Source: Roseburia rectibacter
GTDB lineage: Bacteria; Bacillota; Clostridia; Lachnospirales; Lachnospiraceae
Reading direction: 5' to 3'
Length of the DNA stretch: 64,000 bases
Assembly: GCF_014287515.2 (NCBI RefSeq)
Contig: NZ_CP092473.1
Coordinates: forward strand, 46,001 to 110,000
The notes under the pieces are model-generated. The model was not told where the DNA came from, searched no databases, and saw nothing but the letters and a program-made list of their open reading frames with translations. The position numbers and the translations under genes were made by a program. Below are positions 9,900-17,379 of the stretch, piece after piece; position 1 is the first letter of the stretch; each line of letters starts with the position of its first letter.

Positions 9900-10640
9900 T
9901 CACTCCTGAATACATATCTTCTTTACGTCTAATACTGGTATATTTAATTCCTCATTGTAACACTTATGCAATCTATTTTTTATTTCTTCACATTTCAATG
10001 TAGGATTTATGCTTTTTGCCAATGCAATTATTCCTGTAACATATGCTACTGAAATAGACACACCTTCGGAATAAGTATATGTATCCTCCGGCATTAAACA
10101 ATATACTTTCTCCGCCGGAGCATATATATCAATTTTTTCTCCATATCCAGAAAACTCATATATTTTACCATTTATCCCCAAACCTCCTACACATATAACA
10201 TTGGGTAACTCAAAACAACCTGGATACACATGTTGTACATCTACATTAGAACTATTTTTCCCACCTGAGCAAACAAAAATTACATCTGAACATTCTTTCA
10301 TTATTGTATATAATTTTTCACTATATACTTCCATATCCCAACTACAATTAAAAAGACGAATTCCCTTATTATATCCATATTTAATTGCATTAACCACATC
10401 ATCAACTTGATTATTAGAAATTTCTTGATCGTTATGATATATTACACTTTGTAAATCAGAAGATGTAATATCTATACCACTATCTATAATTCCCACAATA
10501 ATGGTTTCATTTCCATATGTTTCCTTCCAAACATCTTCTATATGTATTTTATTTTTCCAATATTCAGTCTGTTCGCATCCTGCAGTCTGTATAAATAATG
10601 AAGCAAAAATTATATTTGCATCCTTTCGCTGGTGTTCCAT
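9900..10640 (-). pseudogene. Subtilisin-like (S8) serine protease lacking the catalytic His segment
   Basis: A 246-codon frame with S8 features: the Asp motif IVGIIDSGIDI (about residues 47-57), the oxyanion region VIFVCSGGKN, and a Ser region in the place of GTSMA (SEGVSISVAYVTG). After the Asp motif the chain runs from EISNNQVDD straight to VVNAIKYGYNKG. In family members some 50-60 residues lie there, including the HGTxVAG His. The catalytic triad is therefore incomplete. The first 30 residues do not look like a pro-region and overlap debris in another frame, so the 5' end is also truncated. Most likely a decayed protease; a non-catalytic role is the alternative. There is no signal peptide. 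Confidence 0.65.
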
Positions 10641-10933
10641 CTGCTAATGCTTGTTTACTTCCTTTTGATGTTTTAGCCCATTTAAACGATGGTGGTGTTC
10701 CTAGCATATTATAATACGTTATGCTTTTTGAATTTGTACTATAGGCAAAACCTCCACTCCATGCAACACCAATTGTGTCTGTATAACTCCAAGGATAATA
10801 ACACTTTAGCCAATTAAATGATTCTGTAACTTTATATTTAGAATTTTTTCGCTTTCCATCTTTATATGTTGATTGAATACTGTTTGTGAAAAACTTAGTT
10901 TTGAAGTAGCAATTGATGAGAGCGATTTAATTT
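10600..10933 (-). pseudogene. Remnant of a secreted-type protein, front missing
   Basis: On the minus strand a frame open for over 100 codons reads in part FNWLKCYYPWSYTDTIGVAW and then SGGFAYSTNSKSITYY. Aromatic and Ser/Thr-rich text of this kind is typical of exported Firmicutes proteins. It begins just after a stop (TAA) with no start codon. A neighbouring frame upstream reads KSLSSIATSKLSFSQTVFNQ, which would join it by a frameshift. Its 3' end runs into the protease frame. I take it as the rest of a gene fused by deletion to the protease fragment. No family recognised. Confidence 0.45.
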
Positions 10934-10952
10934 TTTAAACTGTCAAAACAGA

Positions 10953-10984
10953 ATTATACTCTTTTCCCTGTATTTCTTCAATAA
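10953..10984. repeat. Imperfect direct repeat, right copy
   Basis: AATTATACTCTTTTCCCTGT then TTTCTTCAATAAA, similar to 9352-9384. It marks the right edge of the AT-rich patch next to the end of the cation exchanger gene. Confidence 0.45.
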
Positions 10985-11014
10985 ACACCTTTTTCATCTT
11001 ATACATTATCTTTC

Positions 11015-11977
11015 TTATCTCGTACAGATATATATCAGATATCCTGCATAACATGCAAGCAGCACCACACCTTCTTTTTTCTCTATATGAAGCCTGCTCC
11101 ATGCAAACACCCATACAAGAATGCTTACCAGCACCAGAAGTATACTGTCCACCACATTTTCCATAATAAACGCTACCGGACTTATCGCTGCTGTCACTCC
11201 CAGAATAAACAGAATATTAAAAATATTTGATCCGATCACATTTCCAAATGCCATATCAACTTCATTTTTTCTTGCAGCTACCACAGAGGTGACGAATTCC
11301 GGCAGGCTGGTTCCCATTGCAACGATCGTAAGTCCAATCAGATTCTGGCTTAACCCGGCTTTTACGGCAATCGCTGACGCACCATCTACAACAAAATCCC
11401 CGCCAAATTTAATAGCCACTGCACCACCCACAATATATAATGCACATTTCCATGCAGGATAAATTTTATATTCACCGGAAGGATCTTCTGCTTCTGCCGA
11501 TGCCGCATGCGCTTTTAATGCTGACCGTACCATCCATACCAAAAATCCAATAAAAAGAAGTAACAATATCACACCATCTGTTCTTCCTATCTCCATGCCG
11601 GAAATTCCCAGAACAAACAAAAGCACCGCGCACAGAACAGAAACTGGTATTTCTTTTTTTAATGTATCTTTCTGTACGATCAACGGTGCAAATAATGCAC
11701 ATGCCCCGCATACAAACATTAAATTAAAAAGGTTAGAACCTATCACATTGCTGACTGCCAATGCATTGTTACCGGCAACGGAAGCTGTTACACTGACAGC
11801 AAGTTCCGGCAGGCTCGTCCCCATTGCAACGATCGTGAGTCCGACAATCATAGACGGAATCCGCAGCGCCCTTGCAACGGAAGAACTTCCCTCAACAAAA
11901 AAATCTGCACCTTTGATCAATAAAACAAATCCCACCATCAATAAAGCTATTGACTGCATCATCGCCACCATACACAT
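11015..11977 (-). CDS. Ca/Na-type cation antiporter (CaCA family)
   Basis: A 320-residue YrbG/CaCA exchanger with two inverted alpha repeats, AMGTSLPELAVSV (about residue 55) and AMGTSLPEFVTSV (about residue 220). Each is followed by NVIGSN(L/I)FN, and there are ten or so membrane spans. The conserved Glu in each repeat binds the cation. It follows mntP by 38 bases with no terminator between them, so it is probably under the same manganese riboswitch. That would suggest it exports Mn2+ or a cation linked to Mn stress instead of, or as well as, Ca2+ (inference). GGAGGA lies just before the first ATG. Confidence 0.92.
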   Translation of the reverse strand: MCMVAMMQSIALLMVGFVLLIKGADFFVEGSSSVARALRIPSMIVGLTIVAMGTSLPELAVSVTASVAGNNALAVSNVIGSNLFNLMFVCGACALFAPLIVQKDTLKKEIPVSVLCAVLLFVLGISGMEIGRTDGVILLLLFIGFLVWMVRSALKAHAASAEAEDPSGEYKIYPAWKCALYIVGGAVAIKFGGDFVVDGASAIAVKAGLSQNLIGLTIVAMGTSLPEFVTSVVAARKNEVDMAFGNVIGSNIFNILFILGVTAAISPVAFIMENVVDSILLVLVSILVWVFAWSRLHIEKKEGVVLLACYAGYLIYICTR

Positions 11978-12015
11978 TTCCTCCTTCGTTTTTCCTGTTA
12001 TTTATATCCTGTTAT

Positions 12016-12594
12016 TTATAAAATTCCCAGATGTGTCAAAAGGATTCTGACACCGAGCAATACTAAGATCAGTCCGCCGGCAAACTCTGCTTTCTTTTCG
12101 TACTTGTTTCCAAAAAAGTTTCCAACATAAACCCCGCCAATCGAGATACAAAAGGTGGTGATTCCAATGATCGTGATTGCCTCCACGATCGGATAGTCCA
12201 GAAATGCAAATGTGATCCCGACTGCAAGTGCATCAATACTTGTCGCAACTGCAAGCACAAACATCTCTTTGAGATCGAGTGGCGCATCCAGTTCTTTTAC
12301 CTCATCCTCTTCCTGATCCGGTTTTATGGATTCGATGATCATTTTACCACCGATCACTCCAAGAAGTATAAATGCGATCCAATGGTCAATGCTTGTGATA
12401 TATTTTTCAAACTGACTTCCCAAAAGCCATCCGATAAGAGGCATCAATGCCTGAAATCCTCCAAAAAATAACCCGATCACAAGTGCCTGTTTCTTGTTGA
12501 CCTTACGCATCCCAAGTCCTTTGCAGATCGACACTGCAAATGCATCCATGGACAGCCCGACGCCCATCAGGAACAATTCAATAAAAATAGCCAT
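12016..12594 (-). CDS. mntP: Manganese efflux pump MntP
   Basis: A 192-residue membrane protein of normal length with six spans and the two conserved Asp motifs, GVGLSMDAFAVSICKG (about residue 17) and ATSIDALAVGI (about residue 105), that define MntP. It exports excess Mn2+. Its 5' leader of about 380 bases carries a yybP-ykoY type manganese riboswitch and terminator, the usual control of this gene. It is first in a transcript that probably continues into the CaCA exchanger. Confidence 0.95.
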   Translation of the reverse strand: MAIFIELFLMGVGLSMDAFAVSICKGLGMRKVNKKQALVIGLFFGGFQALMPLIGWLLGSQFEKYITSIDHWIAFILLGVIGGKMIIESIKPDQEEDEVKELDAPLDLKEMFVLAVATSIDALAVGITFAFLDYPIVEAITIIGITTFCISIGGVYVGNFFGNKYEKKAEFAGGLILVLLGVRILLTHLGIL

Positions 12595-12734
12595 CTTTTT
12601 TTACCCGCTTTCTTTTTGTATCAGACATTTTCCGTGATGTTTCCTCAGTTATTTTGTACTGTATGCGTCATTCCTGCAGTGATTTCCAATTTCTGACATA
12701 CTTTAAATGATAATATTTCTCAAATAAATATGAC

Positions 12735-12809
12735 AAAAAAAGAGACTCCACGTATATTCCTGTACCGGATATCCTCGCAGATATCCCTACAAAAATATAC
12801 ATGAGTCTC
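12735..12809 (-). terminator. Terminator of the mntP leader
   Basis: A long hairpin on the minus strand: GAGACTC (12809-12803) pairs with 12742-12748, extended through AATATAC/GTATATT, with an internal GGATATC stem, then seven U (12741-12735). It sits between the riboswitch aptamer and the mntP start and would be the expression platform switched off by Mn2+ binding. Confidence 0.85.
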
Positions 12810-12814
12810 ATTCT

Positions 12815-12975
12815 TTAAGATTTGCCAGGTTCTTTTCGTGTGTGCCCACCAAAAGAAACCGGTATGTTGACAAACCACGCGATCACGCGAACTACTCCCT
12901 CACGGTTTCACAGACTGCTTTCCTTCAAAACAGCCTGTGCTCATCATAAGTTTTTCACTTATGCCAAACGCTGTT
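12815..12975 (-). ncRNA. yybP-ykoY (Mn2+) riboswitch aptamer
   Basis: In minus-strand order the leader has a hairpin with CACAGGCTG/CAGTCTGTG, then GAGGGAGTAG (12892-12899 holds CTACTCCC on plus), GUCAACA with ACCGG, and further on CCTGGC followed by AAATCTT. The GGGAGUAG, GUCA and CUGGC elements in this order are those of the yybP-ykoY aptamer, and the downstream gene is mntP. Exact limits are approximate because no covariance model could be run. Confidence 0.8.
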
Positions 12976-12980
12976 TTCAC

Positions 12981-13009
12981 ATCATATCTTATACACCATG
13001 ATTTGTCAA
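12981..13009 (-). promoter_or_regulatory. Promoter of mntP
   Basis: Minus strand TTGACA (13009-13004) and TATGAT (12986-12981) with a 17-base spacer, a near-consensus sigma-A promoter. Transcription would begin around 12974, at the start of the riboswitch. The -35 and the DNA upstream of it are repeated at 9639-9665. Confidence 0.8.
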
Positions 13010-13031
13010 TGAATGTTTCGTTAAAAAAACA

Positions 13032-13460
13032 TTACACCGCTGCAAGCGCGATTCCAAGGAACACATAAAACAACAGCAGTGCAAGAAGTGACAGCAATCC
13101 TGTCTGCACCCAGTGCGCGAGGAAATCATTGTGCGCACGCTCCATGATCCTGCCGGTGCTCTCCGCATAGATCATCTTTCCAACATAATCATTTTGCGGA
13201 AACACTTCTGCAAAGGTGTCCGGACCGCTCCCTTTTAAGATATAATGTTTTAACATTGGGAGTATCCTTGACCAGATGTAAAGGCGGCCGCTTCCTAAAT
13301 ATTCCAGTCCGTGGAAATTAGCATGCGGTATTTCCACCATCTCATCCGCTTTTCCCCATTCTGTCTCATAATAATATCCCGCAGCAAGTTTTGAAAATTC
13401 CAGTGTATAATCATCCAGCCAAAATATTAATTCTTCTTTTGCATCCATCTGTATTGCATT
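13032..13460 (-). pseudogene. O-antigen-ligase-like protein, C-terminal fragment
   Basis: About 140 codons with LIFWLDDYTLEF, SGRLYIWSRILPMLKHYI, GSGPDTFAEVFPQNDY and a final membrane span (SLLALLLFYVFLGIAL). These match the C-terminal third of the large Wzy/O-antigen-ligase-like membrane proteins common in Lachnospiraceae. No start of its own exists: the frame opens inside the recombinase remnant. The N-terminal part lies 7 kb away at 20640-21045 on the same strand and in the right order, so one gene was split by the insertion between them. The stop is directly before the mntP promoter region. Confidence 0.75.
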
Positions 13461-14568
13461 TGCTATCCTCCCCCCAATGCGTTTTTGATACACTAAGGGG
13501 ATTAGTTTTTCCCAGGCGGTCATCCTCCGTATTGTCATCTTCGTAGTCTACATCAGAAAATGCCACCAATTCCTCGTTTTCGTCCTCGTCGTCTGTATTA
13601 TCAGAAGCAACAGAAGCGATTTCCGGGTATTCGATTTCATCGTCCTGCACACCAAACAGAACCACATGAGCGTTGACTCCGTCCCAGATAACCTTACGCA
13701 CGATGGTGCGGATGGCTGCTCGTTTCTGCTCTATGGTCATTTCATCAATGCCATCCTTAAAGACAGTCAGCAGCTGACGCATCAAGTCAAACTCAATATC
13801 GCTGAGAGCATGCTGTGTGGTCAGACCCTCCAGTTCCTGAATACGTTTTTCAAGGGACTGGTATTCCTCGTTCAACTGCTCAATTCGTTTGGTTACATGC
13901 GCCTTGGCAGGGCTGTCGCCCATATCTACAAGGGCGTCTACCAGAGAATTGATTTTCTTCTCGGTTTCTGCCTTTTCCTTTCTCATTTCATCAAGTCGCT
14001 GCTCATAGTCCATGCGATTGCCGGTATAGAATCTACGGCTCTGTTCCAACTGTGCAATGAAAGTATCCTTATCCTCCGCAAGCATTTTAATCTGCTCGAC
14101 CACAGCCATATCCAATGTATTGCCATTGGCATTCTTGCTGTTGCATACAGACCTCTGACTGCGTTCCTTCATTTTGCATACATAGGTATAAATTACTTTT
14201 CCATCCGCAGTTTTGCGCTTGCTCATTTTCGGATACATACGCTCACCGCAGCTACAGAATAGCAAGCCAGTCAGAAGCGCTTCATTACTGCGTGGCTTTC
14301 TAAAGGATTTGGATTTATTGCATTCCAAAGATTCTTGAATCTGTACCCACACTTTACCCGGAATCAGCCGCGGATGCTTGCCAACAGATACAATCCATTC
14401 ACTTGCAGGAAGGTACTTTGTTGCTCTGCCTTTTTCCTGATCGGTACGGTTGTACGCCATAATACCATGCTTGTTGTCAAAGGCATCTTTGTCTGAAAAC
14501 AAGTCCGTATCATGCTGAGTAAAGAATTGATAGGCATCTTCATCCGCAATGCTGCGGAAGAAATCGTC
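13411..14568 (-). pseudogene. Large serine recombinase, N-terminus missing
   Basis: An open frame of about 385 codons without a start; an in-frame TAA lies at 14571-14569. It begins in the recombinase domain (DDFFRSIADEDAYQFF, then KHGIMAYNRTDQEKG and ASEWIVSVGKHPRLI), continues with the Cys-rich zinc ribbon (LFCSCGERMYP ... YVCKMK ... VCNSKN), a long coiled coil (about 150-230) and an acidic tail. The resolvase catalytic domain with the active Ser, normally the first 150-200 residues, is absent. The last part (after LGKTNPLSVSKT) probably reads across the element edge into the ligase gene. It is the rest of the recombinase that once moved the block at 13.5-20.6 kb and is now inactive. Confidence 0.82.
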
Positions 14569-14599
14569 TTAAATGAATTGATATATTGTTAAAAATGAA

Positions 14600-14638
14600 G
14601 GCCATCACGGTTCTCTATTTGAGAACCAGTGATGGTCT
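14600..14638. terminator. Bidirectional hairpin before the K+ genes
   Basis: GGCCATCAC-GGTTCTC, loop TATTT, GAGAACC-A-GTGATGGTC, nearly perfect apart from one bulge. T runs lie on both sides (TTTTT on the minus strand side at 14595-14591, CTTT on plus). It separates the minus-strand recombinase remnant from the plus-strand transporter operon. The rest of 14569-14740 is AT-rich and contains the likely promoter area of the operon, which I could not define. Confidence 0.65.
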
Positions 14639-14740
14639 TTATCTTAATGCGAATTTAATGCCATAACCGGCACGCTAATACCCATTTTATGGTTGAAATG
14701 CAATAATACAATTAAGAAAACGAACGTTGGAGGTGTTGAG

Positions 14741-16069
14741 ATGGGGAAACTGGAACGTAAATTATCCTCCTCACAGATGATCATTCTCGGTTTTGCCGCT
14801 GTCATATTGTTGGGTGCGCTGCTTCTGATGCTGCCGGTATCCAGTAAAGGTGGAGAGATTACACCGTTTCTGGATTGTCTGCTGACATCGACTTCGGCGG
14901 TTTGTGTGACCGGACTTGTGGTTTATGATACGGCGGCACATTGGACAGTGTTTGGGCAGGCAATCATTATTGTGTTAATTCAAATCGGCGGCATGGGCGT
15001 TATCACAGTAGCTGCTGCGATTACAATGGCAGCAGGAAAGAAAATCTCCTTGATGCAAAGAAGCACAATGCAGGATGCAATTTCCGCACCGCAGGTTGGC
15101 GGCATTGTCCGATTCACTGGTTTCATCTTGAAAGGCATCGTAATTATTGAGCTTTTGGGCGCAGCGATCATGGCTCCTGTGTTCATCGGGGATTACGGAT
15201 TTGGCGAAGGTCTTTGGATGGCAGTATTTCACTCTATCTCAGCCTTCTGTAATGCCGGTTTTGACATTGTAAATGATGGTATTCTGTTTAATTCTTTGAT
15301 GGGATATGCTGCAAATCCAATTATCAATCTGGCAATCATGCTACTGATTATCATCGGCGGACTTGGATTTTTGACTTGGAGAGATATTTGCACCAACGGC
15401 ATCCACATAAAGCGATACCGTATGCAAAGCAAAGTTATCCTTACTGTTACCTCAGGATTGATACTGATTCCAACGGTCTACTTCTTCTTTTTCGAACTGG
15501 CACATCTTCCGTTTGCAGAACGCTTTTGGGGAGCCTTGTTCCAAGCTGTTACGCCGAGAACAGCAGGCTTTAACACCGTGGACTTGAATGCAATGAGCGA
15601 AACTGGACAGATGATTACATCATTGTTGATGATCATCGGCGGTGCGCCCGGTTCTACGGCAGGAGGTATGAAAGTTACTACCTTTGCAGTAATGATATCT
15701 GTCGCAGCGGCAGTCTTTCAAAAACGTCAGAATGGTTGTTTCTTCGGGCGACGCATCGATGATGATACCGTAAAAAATGCGGCAACGGTGTTCTTTATGT
15801 ATATTTCGTTATTTCTTCTTGGTGGCATAGCAATCAGTAAACTGGAAAATCTTCCGCTTGTAACTTGCCTGTATGAAAGTGCATCGGCGGTTGGCACAGT
15901 CGGTTTGACACTGGGTATCACACCGGAACTTGGGGCTATAAGCAAACTGATTCTGATTGCACAGATGTATATCGGCAGAGTTGGTGGGCTGACGCTGATC
16001 TTCGCTACACTGCCGGCAACAAAAAACACATTATCAAAACTCCCTGTCGAGAAAATCTCGGTAGGTTAA
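14741..16069 (+). CDS. TrkH/KtrB-type potassium channel subunit
   Basis: A 442-residue SKT-family transporter. The four pore loops are visible: TSTSAVCVTGL (about 60), SISAFCNAGFD (about 180), VTPRTAGFNT (about 290) and SASAVGTVGLTLG (about 400), with two spans around each. It takes up K+ (possibly with Na+) when assembled with the RCK protein encoded 18 bases downstream. I chose ATG 14741 because GGAGGT stands at 14729-14734; an upstream ATG in frame at 14693 has no such site. The short single-RCK partner makes the pair closer to KtrAB than to E. coli TrkAH. Confidence 0.93.
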   Translation: MGKLERKLSSSQMIILGFAAVILLGALLLMLPVSSKGGEITPFLDCLLTSTSAVCVTGLVVYDTAAHWTVFGQAIIIVLIQIGGMGVITVAAAITMAAGKKISLMQRSTMQDAISAPQVGGIVRFTGFILKGIVIIELLGAAIMAPVFIGDYGFGEGLWMAVFHSISAFCNAGFDIVNDGILFNSLMGYAANPIINLAIMLLIIIGGLGFLTWRDICTNGIHIKRYRMQSKVILTVTSGLILIPTVYFFFFELAHLPFAERFWGALFQAVTPRTAGFNTVDLNAMSETGQMITSLLMIIGGAPGSTAGGMKVTTFAVMISVAAAVFQKRQNGCFFGRRIDDDTVKNAATVFFMYISLFLLGGIAISKLENLPLVTCLYESASAVGTVGLTLGITPELGAISKLILIAQMYIGRVGGLTLIFATLPATKNTLSKLPVEKISVG

Positions 16070-16087
16070 GAACAAGGAGGTTCTGTT

Positions 16088-16735
16088 ATGAAATCGATAT
16101 TATTGATTGGTCTTGGACGATTTGGCAAGTTTATTGCTATGAAGCTGCACACTATGGGACATCAGGTTATGGCAGTAGATACCAGTGAGGAACGTGTAAA
16201 TGCACTGCTTCCTTATGTTACCAATGCACAGATTGGGGACAGCACCAATGAAGAATTCCTCGCTTCTCTGGGTATTGGCAATTACGATTCCTGTATTGTT
16301 GCCATTGGAGATAACTTCCAAAACTCTTTGGAAACCGCTTATCTGCTGAAAGAATTGGGCGCTAAAAAGGTTATTGCCCGTGCATCTCGTGAGATACAGG
16401 AAAAGTTTCTGCTACGTAATGGCGCAGATGAAGTGGTCTACCCTGAAAAGCAGTTGGCTGCATGGACAGCAGTCCGTTGTTCCTCTGAGAATATCTTGGA
16501 GTACATTGAACTGGATAACGAATACGCTATTTTCGAATTGGAAACCCCACTTGAGTGGAACGGAAAAACCATTGTACAGTTAGACATTCGTAAAAAGTTT
16601 GGCATCAACATCCTTGGTATCCGTGAGAACGGAAGATTAAATATGAGCATTACGCCGGATACCGCGCTTGGTCGAAATAAATCGATTCTTGTGTTAGGAC
16701 AGGAAAAAGCCGTCCACAAGTGCTTCCGCATATAA
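16088..16735 (+). CDS. TrkA/KtrA-type RCK regulatory subunit
   Basis: A 215-residue cytosolic protein: RCK N-domain with the nucleotide site LLIGLGRFGKFIAMKL (residues 4-19) and the acidic end of the next strand (AVDTSEERV), then a TrkA-C domain (about 140-215). One RCK unit, about half of E. coli TrkA, as in KtrA. It gates the pore protein upstream according to ATP/ADP or NADH. AAGGAGG precedes the start. Codon use and AT content match the other cargo genes. Confidence 0.93.
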   Translation: MKSILLIGLGRFGKFIAMKLHTMGHQVMAVDTSEERVNALLPYVTNAQIGDSTNEEFLASLGIGNYDSCIVAIGDNFQNSLETAYLLKELGAKKVIARASREIQEKFLLRNGADEVVYPEKQLAAWTAVRCSSENILEYIELDNEYAIFELETPLEWNGKTIVQLDIRKKFGINILGIRENGRLNMSITPDTALGRNKSILVLGQEKAVHKCFRI

Positions 16736-16772
16736 TCAATCCTTTTTTAATCAGGCTAAGGAGGTGTTCTTG

Positions 16773-17306
16773 ATGAAGGATCTATTTTTAATACTAATTC
16801 TGTTGGCAACTTTTGCATTTGGATACTATGTTGTTGCAAGATTCGGAGATTTCATTGAAGAAAACCAACGCCTAATCGCCGAAGGTAACCGAAATAGCCA
16901 ATGCAAGATTCATATTGCAGCAGAAACCCCGATGCTGTTGAATTCCATTGCATCTGCATTAGAGAGCTGTTCTGAATCTGCTCCTCATGTTGAGTTCTTT
17001 CTCAGTAGTGGACAAATCAATCATCTCTTAGATAAGCTAATAAACGAACGTATCGACATTCTTCTTCTGGCAGATGACAGCACAGAACCTTTGGGGCAAC
17101 AATATGCTTCTGTTCGGATTCCATACGAAAAGACAAAGATGCTGGTAACCACGCTTGGTCTAACGGTTGAAAATTTGGATGAGGAAAAATGGATTCGTGT
17201 TGTTTGGAAAAAGAGTTTGAAATCCAAAAATCGTGACCGAGTAATTACAGCATTGGAAATGGAACATTGTAGACTAAAATGCGGATATGCTGACTATTTA
17301 GACTGA
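16773..17306 (+). CDS. Membrane-anchored LysR-substrate-domain-like protein
   Basis: A 177-residue protein. Residues 3-24 form one membrane span (LFLILILLATFAFGYYVVAR). The rest resembles a single lobe of a LysR-type effector domain: IHIAAETPMLLNSIASALES, then VEFFLSSGQINHLLDKLINE and RIDILLLAD. There is no helix-turn-helix. The start at 16773 follows AAGGAGGTG by 7 bases; a GTG at 16764 is less likely. It lies between the transporter pair and the KdpD-like kinase in the same operon, so a sensory or coupling role between K+ flux and the kinase is an attractive guess. I know no characterised homologue. Confidence 0.7.
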   Translation: MKDLFLILILLATFAFGYYVVARFGDFIEENQRLIAEGNRNSQCKIHIAAETPMLLNSIASALESCSESAPHVEFFLSSGQINHLLDKLINERIDILLLADDSTEPLGQQYASVRIPYEKTKMLVTTLGLTVENLDEEKWIRVVWKKSLKSKNRDRVITALEMEHCRLKCGYADYLD

Positions 17307-17379
17307 TCGTTCACATTTTCGAGGTAGAAATCAGGACTTTTGTATGGTAGAATCTATTACAAAATTGGAGGTGAGGATA

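Noticed and set aside
13032..13538. 168-codon frame read as one whole gene
   Set aside because: Its first 25 or so codons belong to the recombinase/element edge; only the rest matches the ligase-like family, and no start is credible.
13666..14262. 198-codon plus-strand open frame
   Set aside because: Lies antisense inside the recombinase coiled coil and zinc ribbon; the minus strand has the recognisable protein.
14600..14638. Hairpin as element attachment site
   Set aside because: It lies inside the block, not at a ligase junction, and has terminator features.
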